This document shows positions 33,527-44,550 of a DNA stretch of 64,000 nucleotides, piece by piece. Under the pieces are notes generated by a model. It ran no database searches, was not told the DNA's origin, and worked only from the letters and a program-made list of their open reading frames with translations. Source of the DNA: Labyrinthula sp. Ha (taxonomy: Eukaryota > Sar > Bigyra > Labyrinthulida > Labyrinthulaceae); the NCBI GenBank assembly GCA_015227615.1, contig JAALGZ010000002.1, positions 620,001-684,000 of the forward strand. Reading direction: 5' to 3'. The position numbers and the translations under genes were made by a program. Position 1 is the first letter of the stretch. Every line of letters begins with the position of its first letter.

Positions 33527-36500
33527 ATTTATTCTTTTCATTTTTCCGGAACTTCTTTATTCTATTTTCTTATCGGCTATATATTGTGCGCACAGGCGTA
33601 GTAGGAAGAATTCATAAATGGTATCAACACATTATATATATACTGGTAAAAATCTAACTCTACTTTATACTAACTATTACACAGGGATCTCGTTTTCACA
33701 TCATTACAAAACCAGAAATTATGATTGATACCATATTTATTAACTATTCGCTGATTTTTGAAGGTACATTTGCAAACACATCAATTTAGAAACATCAGGA
33801 AAATTTCCCTACAAATTATATTTTTTGTGGATAGAGAAATAGAAACAAACTAAAAGTATTTTATTTTTTTTGAACAACACAATATATTTTCAAGGTAAAA
33901 CTATGGTTTTTGAATTATATAGTTTAAAGTTTGAATTAGATTGAACTTTAAGGAAAGAAAACACATGAAACATTTTGCTTGTCCTGCTGAGTAATTTGTT
34001 CTTGTAGAGAGTTCTATAATAGTTTGTTTTATTTCCTTTTACCCAAGTGAGTAATCTGAACAAACAAAACAAGTCTATTGCATGTTTCAAAAGCTAATAA
34101 GAAATAATTTGTTACAAATCTAAATAAGACGCTCAAAGAGTTATTAAAACTTATTTCAAGTTTAACTGTTAACAAATCTCATAGTCTTAGCTTGGGTTCT
34201 AATCTAAACACTAATAGCCAGCTTTTAGAAACTTCAACACTCGATCAAAGAGCCCTGAATCTGGGGGGGGTGCCTAATGAAACCCCAAGAGGGTGGTAGT
34301 TCTTTTACGGGTTTTTACTGGAACGGGTAATAATCGCCATTGAGGAAAAGCCCATCGTACATTCCCATAACAGAGTTGCCGACCTTTAAAATAAACTTAA
34401 GACTAAGACTTTCATTGCTGTCACATCTAGCAATCCCTAATGGTTTTTTTTTATGTCAAAGCATGCTCTGTTAAAATTGTAGCCTGAAATCATGTCTTAG
34501 TTTAGAATGTCAAGGGATCAAAGCAAAAGAAGTCTTTCTGGATTTTCGTCATTACTAGACCTAGCCTGTAAATAGTAAGATTGCCCTACCAAGGCTGAAG
34601 AAACTAACTCAAAGAAGCCCCGTTGTAGGTACTAATCAGAATGTGCTCAGCAGAAAGACATATGCGTCGAAGTGTGATAGGGATTTTTGTTCATGTCATG
34701 TGTATGCTGGTGTTAGATCTTTGGTTCTAGTAAATTAGAGCATCTTACGTATAATAAAACACAGGTAAACTAGTAAAGGGTTTTTAAGTGGTCTTCCCTT
34801 CTCGAGAACGTGATTTTTGCTCTTAGGGTTTTGCATACGTACAATCCGTAGCATGGGTGGCTCTTGAACATTCGTGCACAGTAGTACATAAGTTATAACT
34901 ACAGGTCTCAAGTGTATATAGAAAACTCAAATTTTTGCTAAATATTAGGATATTTTTTGAAGTCATATGACCTTTTATATTTGACTTCTTATAGTGTAAA
35001 AACTTGCTGCAAGGTTTCCTTTAGCACTCTAGATTCAGGGTGGCCCCGCACTATGTATCAAACCTAGTTCCAGCTTCTACTCATAGAGGAAAATTGTTTT
35101 CTGAACAAATTTCATATTTATCTTCATTAGCTAAACTCAATTTTATTTTTTAGTTGTCTTTGCAATTAACTTGGTAACCTTCACCAGGTATCAAGCTTTA
35201 AACTTCTTCCGCATTGAACATCTACTAATGTCTCAACCATAGATGTAACACTTCTGTTATTTGTTTCCAGTTGCCTAAGATTTATAGGATATCTTTCAGT
35301 AGCGGTATGACTTAACATGGAAATGTTCTCTGCTTTTCAATAACTTTAAATTGTTCAAAAATTAATGCTCAGGTTACCATTGAAAACCAGAATAAATGTG
35401 ATTTTAACTCAGTCGGAAGAGAACAAAAAACTGTGACAGCCCTAAATGACAATTCTAAAGTAGTTAGCATTACTCTAGCTCTCTTAGTATATGATTTTCA
35501 TACTTCTAAATGCAATACTAAGAGCTCTAGAGTCACCAGCTAAGCGAACAACGAAAACTAGTCTCCTTCAACGATGTACCTATAGAGCTAAAATTTGAAT
35601 ACGTATGGCTGGCTAGTTGTAGTTAATGTGAGATTTGGATTTCAAATATTGCTAATTACTTCAATAGCTAAGATTGGGTAAAACCGTTCGCTTATTTTAA
35701 GACTTCCGTGGCACAAGTTGTTTTCTTACAAATGCCTTGAAGATTGCTCTACTTCAAAACATATGACTTCAAAATACTCTCAAGTATACTTTCTTGTTAT
35801 ATCTAGAGTATTTTCAGTACTTGAGATTCTTATGTGCACATACCTGATTAGCGCCGAGGTGACTATGAAATATTAGTGAAGATATTCTTGTAGTTTTATA
35901 TGTATTTTAGACAACTCTATTAAGGGAAGTTGTATTCTTTAGACCTAACAGCGATGACAAAAAATCTTATTGAAACAGTTGGAATCCCTGAATTCCAGTT
36001 TTTCGACGAATTTATAATACCCTATCAAAAGTTTTGGTTGAGAGTAGAGTTACTTACAATAGTTGCAATCCTTAAGGATTCTGAAACGATAGTACCCTTG
36101 TGTGATGGCCACAGGAAAGTGTGGGTAAGACTCAGCATAAATTGCAAACTGTTTTTGCTTAAGGAATTTCTAAAATCAATATTCGTTGGTTTGAGCTTCC
36201 CATATAAAACCTATTTACAATTGTGTAAAATTTAGCTCAAGAACCTTCTCCTCCGTAGCTATATAGCGAATCCACTCTGAACGAGCACGGCATCTGAATA
36301 TATTTCCAGAATCTTATGAGGCTTAGAATAAGAATAGAAACCAATACAAGCCTTAAGGAACATTACATCTATCTATTCTTCGATGAGCTTAAATTCTCGG
36401 ATTGTTCTTACCTATTCATATATTGTTCATTTCTTACCTTGAGTTAAGCTCAAGGTGTAATCTTACTTTGAGAAGCCACTTGCTTTTCGGTGAAGAATCT

Positions 36501-36775
36501 CATCATTACTTAGATCTTTTGTGCAATTACGAAGAAAGAAATTAGAGTCTTAAAAAATATCAACAAACAAGTAACTTTGTTGTCATTGTCTATTTTTTGA
36601 AGGTGCCAAGAAACTGTTTCTTCCCCTGGAATTAGCTTCGAAGATATTAGACTTAGCTGCCACTAGGGATCTGATTTGATTCATTGATACTTTGTAATGA
36701 TTATTTTTCTCGTGCTTTCCTTCTTACTATTCATTAATATTGACAATATTTTTTTGATTACTCATCTTGATCAAT

Positions 36776-37125
36776 TGAATATGACTACAGGATTTTGCCC
36801 CGTGGCCTTGTTTTAAACGATAAAAAAATACTTACTTCATTTTTGCACCATTTGCAAGAATAGGAAAAAGGGCCGAGTGACCCAGTTGTGTCATATTATC
36901 GGCTTATTCACGGACAATGTTGACTTTCTGTAGGAGTTTTAATACTATGCAAAAAGAAATATTTTTTTGGACGGGTAGTGGAACTTTGTAATGATAATTA
37001 ATTGATGAATATAATTAAATCAGAATCAGTTGATAAGTATCAAAATCCCATTTCTTTTATTTATAATCAGAGCCAAAACTATTATCAAATAATTATTGAT
37101 AAATTTTATCAAATCTGGTGCCTAA
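36776..37125 (+). repeat. Dispersed repeat copy A (non-coding, MITE-like)
   Basis: Shares collinear blocks with 60376-60735 in the same orientation: ATGACTA, TTCATTTTTGCACC (36836-36849 and 60440-60453), CAGAATCA (37021 and 60631), ATAATCAGA, and AATAATTATT ... TTTTATCAAATC (37089-37113 and 60699-60723). The spacing between blocks agrees within a few bases (185 against 191, 255 against 261), so this is shared ancestry rather than AT-rich chance. Copy B shows internal inverted symmetry. No coding capacity was seen. Confidence 0.6.
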
Positions 37126-37253
37126 CCATAGGTGAAAAACTAAAAAATGAACCCAAGGTGCGCCGAATCCCGAAACTTGTCACTGGAAGCATGGTTACAA
37201 TTTAAAGTCCCTCTAAACTTGTCTCAACCTAGCTTAATAATCACTCTAAAAAA

Positions 37254-38507
37254 CTAAAGAAGGTCCTCAAAGGCGTCTTTCTTTTCACTTGGACTGTCAT
37301 GAACAGCGCCTGCAGAACTCAACTCCTCCTTTACAATATCAACTCTCTTATTAACATCAACACTAGCTATATGTTGCTTCTGCGCAGTAAAAACTTCCGC
37401 ATTACTAGTCATCCCACCAGGGTTTCTCAAATCTTCTAAGACCGTTCTCTCGCCCATACCCAAATGAGTTAAAGGCATAGCGCTCAGGTTCATATCTGCC
37501 TTTACTCTAGCCCTGTAGTTCTTTCTACCAGCCTCACTTCTACCCAACCAATAGTCACTCTCTGATGTTCTAAACTGTCTCCTTAGAAAAATAGCCAAGT
37601 TATCATAAGCATCACAAGTGTCCGGATGATCGTACCCAGAGCACAAAACATACAGATCTACCTCTTCTCTTAAGCTTCTTTCTAGCATAAGGCCATCAGT
37701 TTCACTCATAATGAGCCCTTTTTCCTCTTCGTCTGTCAGTTGAACATCATCAGCACTATATGTAACATCAGTGTTCTTTGTTCCGTCGAACAACTTCTTC
37801 CACACTGGATATTTATCCACCAACTCTCTTCTGATTATTCCAAATGTTTTTGCTTCCACTCTTAATTCTCCGAATATTCCAACAATCCATCTAGTTGCAG
37901 TCTCTTCATTTTCGGTTTGTATATTAATAATCCTATTCTGATCATCATTCAAAAAAGCAAGAGAAAAATCTTTTGCACCTTTTCTCTTGTAGCCAATATT
38001 TGCAAGTTGGCCAATTTGAAAAAGCCACGTAACGGTTGGTCCGCCTCTCTTCCCTGAGATAACAAATAATATAGCTCCATCTATCAATTTGATACTTGCC
38101 TTGTATTTCTTCCACCTCATTAAACTCGCACGCATGTTGATATTAAAGTTCATCGACTTCTTCCTCTGTTGCTCGGGTGTTCCATTTGGAGTCGCCTTTG
38201 TTGCTTTCTGCTTCAAAACTCTTATAGTAAACTTTCCTTCCAGGTACGCCTGTCCAGTTGGATCAGGGAAGTAGGTTGAGTGCTGTACACGTGCTGGGTT
38301 TGGCGCGGTTGTCGACGGGAAGAATCCAAGTGAGGATAAGTGGGCGTTTGAACTATGGTTAAGGCTTTGAGATTTATTGAGTCGTGATAAACGAGGAGAG
38401 TTCAAACTCTTCGATGACTTGCCAAAATTTAGAGAAGCTCGAGAGAGTGTGCGCGAGGCTAGAGATGCCATTGATGCTGCTCTTTCTGATTTTGGAGATC
38501 CTTCCAT
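37254..38507 (-). CDS. PH-like domain protein with Ser-rich N-terminus
   Basis: A 417-residue soluble protein. Residues 1-80 are Ser/Arg/Leu-rich and disordered, with repeated LSRASLNF-type phosphosite-like text. Residues 88-220 read as a pleckstrin-homology-like fold: EGKFTIRV, RWKKYKASIKLIDGAILFVIS, then FSLAFLNDDQNRIINIQTENEETATRWIVGIF, the last matching the terminal PH helix with its Trp. PH domains usually bind phosphoinositides or proteins at membranes; binding here is not shown. The region 220-417 is charged with no known domain. The PH call is by pattern only. The upstream region holds two GGCGGGA motifs. Confidence 0.7.
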   Translation of the reverse strand: MEGSPKSERAASMASLASRTLSRASLNFGKSSKSLNSPRLSRLNKSQSLNHSSNAHLSSLGFFPSTTAPNPARVQHSTYFPDPTGQAYLEGKFTIRVLKQKATKATPNGTPEQQRKKSMNFNINMRASLMRWKKYKASIKLIDGAILFVISGKRGGPTVTWLFQIGQLANIGYKRKGAKDFSLAFLNDDQNRIINIQTENEETATRWIVGIFGELRVEAKTFGIIRRELVDKYPVWKKLFDGTKNTDVTYSADDVQLTDEEEKGLIMSETDGLMLERSLREEVDLYVLCSGYDHPDTCDAYDNLAIFLRRQFRTSESDYWLGRSEAGRKNYRARVKADMNLSAMPLTHLGMGERTVLEDLRNPGGMTSNAEVFTAQKQHIASVDVNKRVDIVKEELSSAGAVHDSPSEKKDAFEDLL

Positions 38508-38614
38508 GTCTTACTTTCTTGTTTTTTTTCTTTCCGTTTACTTTCAGTTTCGGATAACGAGATGGGATTCAGCTAGAGTTCCCGTCTTGTATTGTATGTT
38601 GGTTTTAGCTGGAA

Positions 38615-38636
38615 TTTGGGCGGGAGATCGGCGGGA
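38615..38636. promoter_or_regulatory. Two E2F-like GGCGGGA sites upstream of the PH-like gene
   Basis: TTTGGGCGGGA (38615-38625) and CGGCGGGA (38629-38636) lie in tandem, 108-129 bp upstream of the start at 38507. GGCGGGA with a 5' T-run is the E2F/DP core. Such G+C-rich tandem sites stand out in this AT-rich DNA. They may instead serve an undetected transcript on the plus strand. Confidence 0.35.
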
Positions 38637-41600
38637 GGATAATAATCAAGCCCATATCTCGCCGGGATTATACTACCGTGGTCACACAAATAAAGGGTTA
38701 GAAAGTTACCAAATAAAACAAGGATACCAGCAGAGTTAACTATACCAAAATAACATTAAAAGCTTATAAAAGTTAACTAGACTTGTTTTAACAACTTCTT
38801 TCTAAAAATGTGATCGAGCCCAAAATATGTTCAGTTCAAATATTGTTTTTGGGTAACATTTTTCACTTCTCGGGTATTTTGGTGAATTTTGCATGCGTCA
38901 AAATAATTCTAGGGATTGAATAAAATATTTCATCTATTTCAATAACAAAAGAGTAATATAAGGTTGACAGAACTTATACAATGAAAAGAGTCTGAACCAA
39001 AAAAAAAAATGCAAAAGAATATGAAATGATAGAATTTTTTTCTGCTTGGGCTTAGTCTTGCAGTAGTCAAGGCTACTTGAGAAAGTTTCTTAAAGATAGG
39101 TAAAAGCAATGGAGAAAAATGTAAACACTCCTGGGGGATGCTAGTAGCCTTGATGCGTTTGGCAAGACTATCTCAACGCGAATTATATACTGCTACAGAA
39201 ATAATCTTGCAGATAGAAGAAGTTATATCATTTATTCTTGTTCTTTCTCTAGCTAATTAAATACTTTCTTGGGAAAGCAAGATATTCATTTATTGTTATT
39301 CGGGTATGACTTGCTTCATTCATAGTTTATCAAGAAAATGTTAACTCATTTTTTTTTATTAATAATCATTAGTATTGACAAACCTATTCTAATTGATTGT
39401 TGATAATATATTGATTATCAGAATAGCATGGGGAAGCTTTTAAAAAAATAATGGTAATCGTCTTGCTGCTAAACAGAATTAAAATAATTATCTTATAACT
39501 TTTGATAAGTTTGGACAAACACAATAGCTAATTGTGCTGTAGTCTTTATACCTATGGCATGGTTTATGTTGTTTAATTGGAAATTAGTGGAATTTAGCTA
39601 ACGTAAGAATCTTACAATACCGATATTACACATTCTGAGGAGAATAGAAGCTTTTACTTAGACTATGGAACATTATGTGAATTGTCGTTATTTCTAGACA
39701 CGATTATTTTAAAACATTCTTTGTAATTAAAACAAAACGCTTTAACTTATAATTTTTTAATAATGAATTACCAGCAGAGCTAGAGTTTAATTCACTAACT
39801 TCAAAGTATCAAGCATAAACCACTCAATTTTCCACGTAAAGAGTGGATAAGTTAGATTCAGCGTAGCAATCTCTAGAGTAACGACCCTTAAAGGTCTCAA
39901 AAATTTCTTGCGAACGGAATATTCAAATAAAAGAAACCATTATGAACATAACCGTACCTTAGGTAGTCGCCAGATAACTATTACCCAACGAAGCTCAACA
40001 TTCCAGAGCAATTACGATTGTTTCTGCGAACGTTGACCGTCTCACCTCTTACAAGCTCAACTTTATCCAGAAACTTACCCTAGCTTAAAACACAAACCTC
40101 CCTGCTCTGTAAGAAGTACCTAGTAAGAACATATAACACCTCGAAGGAGCGAACTTCTCTAAGCTAAACTGGATCTCCACAGATTGCTATAAATCAAATG
40201 ACACAGAACAAAATGAACAATAATATAATAGCAACCTGCTTTAGCAGGTAAATAAAAAAAGAAGCAGAGAAAGTACTCGATGAAGATAGAGGCTAAAGTG
40301 TTAAAACTACACTTAACTCTAAAGTCTAATGTATATATTTAAGATCTATGCATCCCACAGGAAGAACAGTAGAGGAATACAATTACTTCTTATCAACATT
40401 TCAGAAGGCTATTTCTCTTAAATGGTAAAATAACATTACGATCATGCTCAGTAACTGGAATGCTCAATTGCGACATAGTGAATTGGTAAGCAACGGGTGT
40501 TATGGATTCTTTCCCGAAGGAAATTGCAACGCGTAGCTACCTCCAACTTCTTGAATAAAGTTGACCTATCTATTATTAAGTTACAGCTTTTCATTGAACC
40601 AAAGAAGTGAACTAGGCCTGCAGCATCTCAAAGAATGAGAATTATCAGGGACACTCATACATCTACTTCAGCATAGCGTGTTAAATCTCAATCCAACTTT
40701 AGTGAGAAAAGTGAATAATGGAATACTTGGAGAGAAGCTACATAGTAGAACAGAATAAAATAATTAACCAAAAGAAACCCAAGTTCAATAAAACTTCAGA
40801 AAATTATTCAACAACAGTGTCACGATGTATCGGAACTAAGATGAACTCGTCAAACTATGTTCAAGCCACTGGAAGCTAATTAAAGAAGTTTTACATGGCT
40901 TTGAAGAAGTAGTCTCTAAGCTTAAAGAGTACATTACTCTGGAAAACGACCTTGACTCAACTTCAAACCTTTAAAGAAAACATTGGAGAAACTAGAAAAT
41001 TGTATTCTATGTTTAGTACACGGACTATATGGAACATCTTTAAATAGGACAGAAACTCTATTCCAAGAAAAGGAGAAGATTCTGGGTATCCTTAGATACA
41101 AATGAATCTAAAATATTAAGATAGATTATTAATAAAAATATCTTAGATGCTTATAGAATCTGGCTAGATGTCAAGGTAAGGATGGAAACAATCATGGCAA
41201 GCAACTATATTCGTGAAGTTTTTCAGTTATTAAGAAAATAGTAGGTAAGAAGCGAAAACCTTAATACGCAATAACCATGAAGGACGCAATCTTCGTAAAC
41301 GATAAGGAATGGGGGAAAACATTCCAAGTATACCTAGAACTCAGCCAGATAGGCAGCGAAGAAACAATCGTGGATAGTGATATAGATTTTCTTGAAGATA
41401 TTACCAAAGACGCCAAAACACTTGTACCAACGTTCAACGAACTTCCAGAAATGACTAAAACTTTTAAGAATTTAAAATCCTTTGGACTCGGTGAAATCCT
41501 AAACGAAATCCAGGCGAAACATTAAACTAATACTGGATTCTCTACAGCAACTTTAAAAAAAAATTCTGGGCCGAGGTGGATTATAAAAAGAAGAATTTGT

Positions 41601-44270
41601 CTCAATTTCATCTGAGAATATTATATTTTTGTATAAGGACATAAACTATCGACTTCCATCCAGATATAGGCCCATGTCTTCATTAAAAAATTCTCACAAA
41701 GTTTATTTACTACTGAACTAATAAAAACATATCGAAAACCACCTTTTAAAGAACAGTAGGTTGCTACTAGTATAGCTTCAGGAAGAATCCAGGTAAAAGA
41801 TAGAGAATCTAACTTCTCTCGAGCCGCTGCTAACTTAATCAGGTTGAAAGCATGAAACTGTTTTGCCATTTTTCAGATTTGAAAAGAGCTTTTGAAATTG
41901 GTCAACATTCGGTTATTGAACGTAGTTTAAGAGAAAGAAAAGTTTCGGCTAATTTAATCAATATATTTTTTACTCTTACAAGTGTGCTGAAGATGAAGTT
42001 AAGATAGGGAACTACCTAAGCGACCATGTTTAAGTAAATAAAGGAACACTATAAAGAGACTTATTGAACCCTGTATTCTTTGTTCTTGCACCAAATTATT
42101 TGCTGCGTAGGATATGAAAGAAGATAGACCTGAAATTTCCTGAAACAGGATTTTCTTTTCTTTTTTTTTATATGCTCAGGCCCAATGTATCTTTAATCAA
42201 GACAGGGGTATTTTGCAGCATTGTACTTAATACACTGAAGCACTTTCACAAGTAGGGGTACTGTTTGACATAATTATGATGTTTCAAATGAGTTTTGAGG
42301 ATTTGAAATTTACTTTGACTGATATTGAGATTATCCCAAGCCACTTTGAGTGAGTCTTGGTATTATCATGAGCATGATTTGAAATTCTGTATACATGGCC
42401 CGTCAGATTGTCTGTCTTGATACATTGTTCTAATAAGAACATGGGAGATATCGCCCATTCTCAGGGCACATATTTCTGATCCCACTTATTCTCTGAATAT
42501 TCCTTTGTTGTGTGGTCAATTTGCCATCGTTTTCATATGGCTCAGAAAGGGGAAAAGAAATATGTGAGAGATTTGGTGTTTGGCCATGTGGCCCACACAT
42601 CATTGAGGAACCTCAGAATTCAAAAAGAGAATATCAAAACCTAAAATAATTGATAATATCATTTGAATACTGCTATTTCTTGCTTAAGCTGTACCCGTAC
42701 TCACGTCAAGCATCAGCTTTGCAGTGTAGTCTAAAGTAATCACAACAAGTATGTTGCTTTAACAAAACCAGCTCCTTTGTTCACTACTAAACTAATCAGT
42801 CACTGTTTCCCCGGCTAAATATAAACATAATAATTTTCTAGTTTAGGAAAGGTTGTACACTACCTATTGGGCCTCTTTTCCCCTTTGACATAGGGTTCTA
42901 CATTCAATAGTTAGGCTATATATGTTCCTCATAAGCAATTTGATTGATGTGCAGGAAAAAATAACTTATTATGCTAAACACTTTACGTCTAATGTCAATA
43001 CTTAGCTTTGAATGTAAATATTTAATTTATTTGTAGAATGACTGTGCATTTGTAATGCTGTCAAGAAGATTAAACCTTGACATGTTCTTCTACACAGGAC
43101 AATAATTTTTATCAATGCAGGCACCTTCGCCTCTATTTCTTACATTAACTGAAGGGCCTACATTCTTAACCACACTATTCAAATTTTGTTTCCCTCTAGT
43201 GCGCTCATGTATGAAAGACATGAGCTTGGTTTTGATGCTTTGATAACTTAGCGAATGGGAGTTACATAACCCAACTCAAGGTGTTTTGGCTAAATTACCA
43301 AAAGTAGTATTAAATTCTACACTTCGCAATGTCTATTTTATTGAATATGTAAAGTTTAGTTTGATGGACATTTATAAAGAACTCTTGTTGGTTTCATGTT
43401 TTTCAGTGAATTTGAGCTCACCAGTCATCCTCTCCTTACGGGAAATTAATATTAAACTTTCCAGTCCCTTTGAAGTACTATGGGCCTTTCAAATACTGAG
43501 AAAAAAAAGTCCAGCTAAGCGATAGCTCCAGATTTAATAGTAGTCGTCTTCGATGGTTTCTTGTTTCTTAGACGAAGAAAAATTAGGCGTACAGTGTCTT
43601 GAATAGTTTCCTAACTCAGACAAAGTTGCGCCGAAGAACGAAATATCAGTCCCAACGTCGTAGAAGTTGCAAAAATAAGGGGACTTTGGAAAATGTAATA
43701 GAAGTTAGCCATCTGGCAGTAACAAAATTACGTTGCCTCCATATCTGAGATAACAGGGCTGGTTTAGAAACATAATGTACATACCCTACTTACAGTTTAA
43801 CCTCTCGCCACGGTCTGCTCGAGTGCTTAATAATCTCTCTAAGAAACTCTAACTGCGACTTGGTTTGCTTGAGTTGATATCCTTTTCTAGTTGGAATTTA
43901 ATTTTAACTTTGTTCTGCCATATTCTGTATATTTTAGCGCTCTATAACTCCAATACAACATTTCCGGGGGTGAATAGTAAACAATATCCCTAAAACTTAG
44001 TCTTCAAACCCAGTTTTCTTACCTTAACAAATTCAACAGATTTTCTCTCAAAAATTCTTAACATGAAAACTTTAAAAGCAGAATGAACCGAAAACTTTAA
44101 AGTTAAGGACAATTCCTGTACAAATAGCTGCTTTTCAAGAAGCTCTTCTTTCAAAGCTTGGGATCTATAACGCAAACGTTTCAGTCTACCGGTAGATTTG
44201 TTCTAAACAGCTTCTTTTCATTAGAGAAATCAATGGGACTTTACCAGCATCATATCGATAAAAAAAATCA

Positions 44271-44290
44271 TTACCGATATGTATCGGTAA
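44271..44290. promoter_or_regulatory. 20-bp palindrome upstream of the serine-rich repeat gene
   Basis: TTACCGATA, spacer TG, TATCGGTAA: nine-base arms match perfectly. A second small palindrome, TATCGATA, lies just upstream at about 44253-44260. The site is 260 bp before the ATG at 44551 and has the form of a dimeric-factor operator. Confidence 0.4.
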
Positions 44291-44550
44291 CGTATTTGGG
44301 AAGATAACAATGAGGGATACAGCAGTTTCTATAATCCAACTGCATTAGTTGAACTTATAATTTGATCGTATCCGTTGAGAAAGTGAAATACGAAAACTTT
44401 CGCTGAAGTAAACAATCAAAAAGTGAGAAGGCTAAAGCTGCCCAAGTGATATACAAGACATAAATTATCAGTAGAAAATTTACTTAGTGTCTTCCAACAT
44501 AAAAGAGAAAATATTTACAGTACGTGACCAGGACTTAAGGAACAAGCTAG

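Larger units (their letters stand above)
33481..37253. other. Intergenic, 3.8 kb, with one dispersed-repeat copy
   Basis: No convincing gene. A frame of 101 codons at 35930-36235 has no motif and no ATG start. An 8-G run occurs near 34264. The segment 36776-37125 is collinear with 60376-60735 (listed separately). The rest shows nothing recognisable. Confidence 0.6.
38508..44550. other. Gene desert, 6.0 kb
   Basis: No confident gene. From about 39880 to 41530 the sequence is richer in C and A on the plus strand, has fewer stops in one frame than the spacer around it, and ends in an 82-codon ATG frame (41277-41525). It may be a worn mobile element or dead gene, but I recognise no domain. A frame of 79 codons at 43286-43525 has no motif. 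A 20-bp palindrome at 44271-44290 lies upstream of the Ser-rich gene. Confidence 0.55.
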
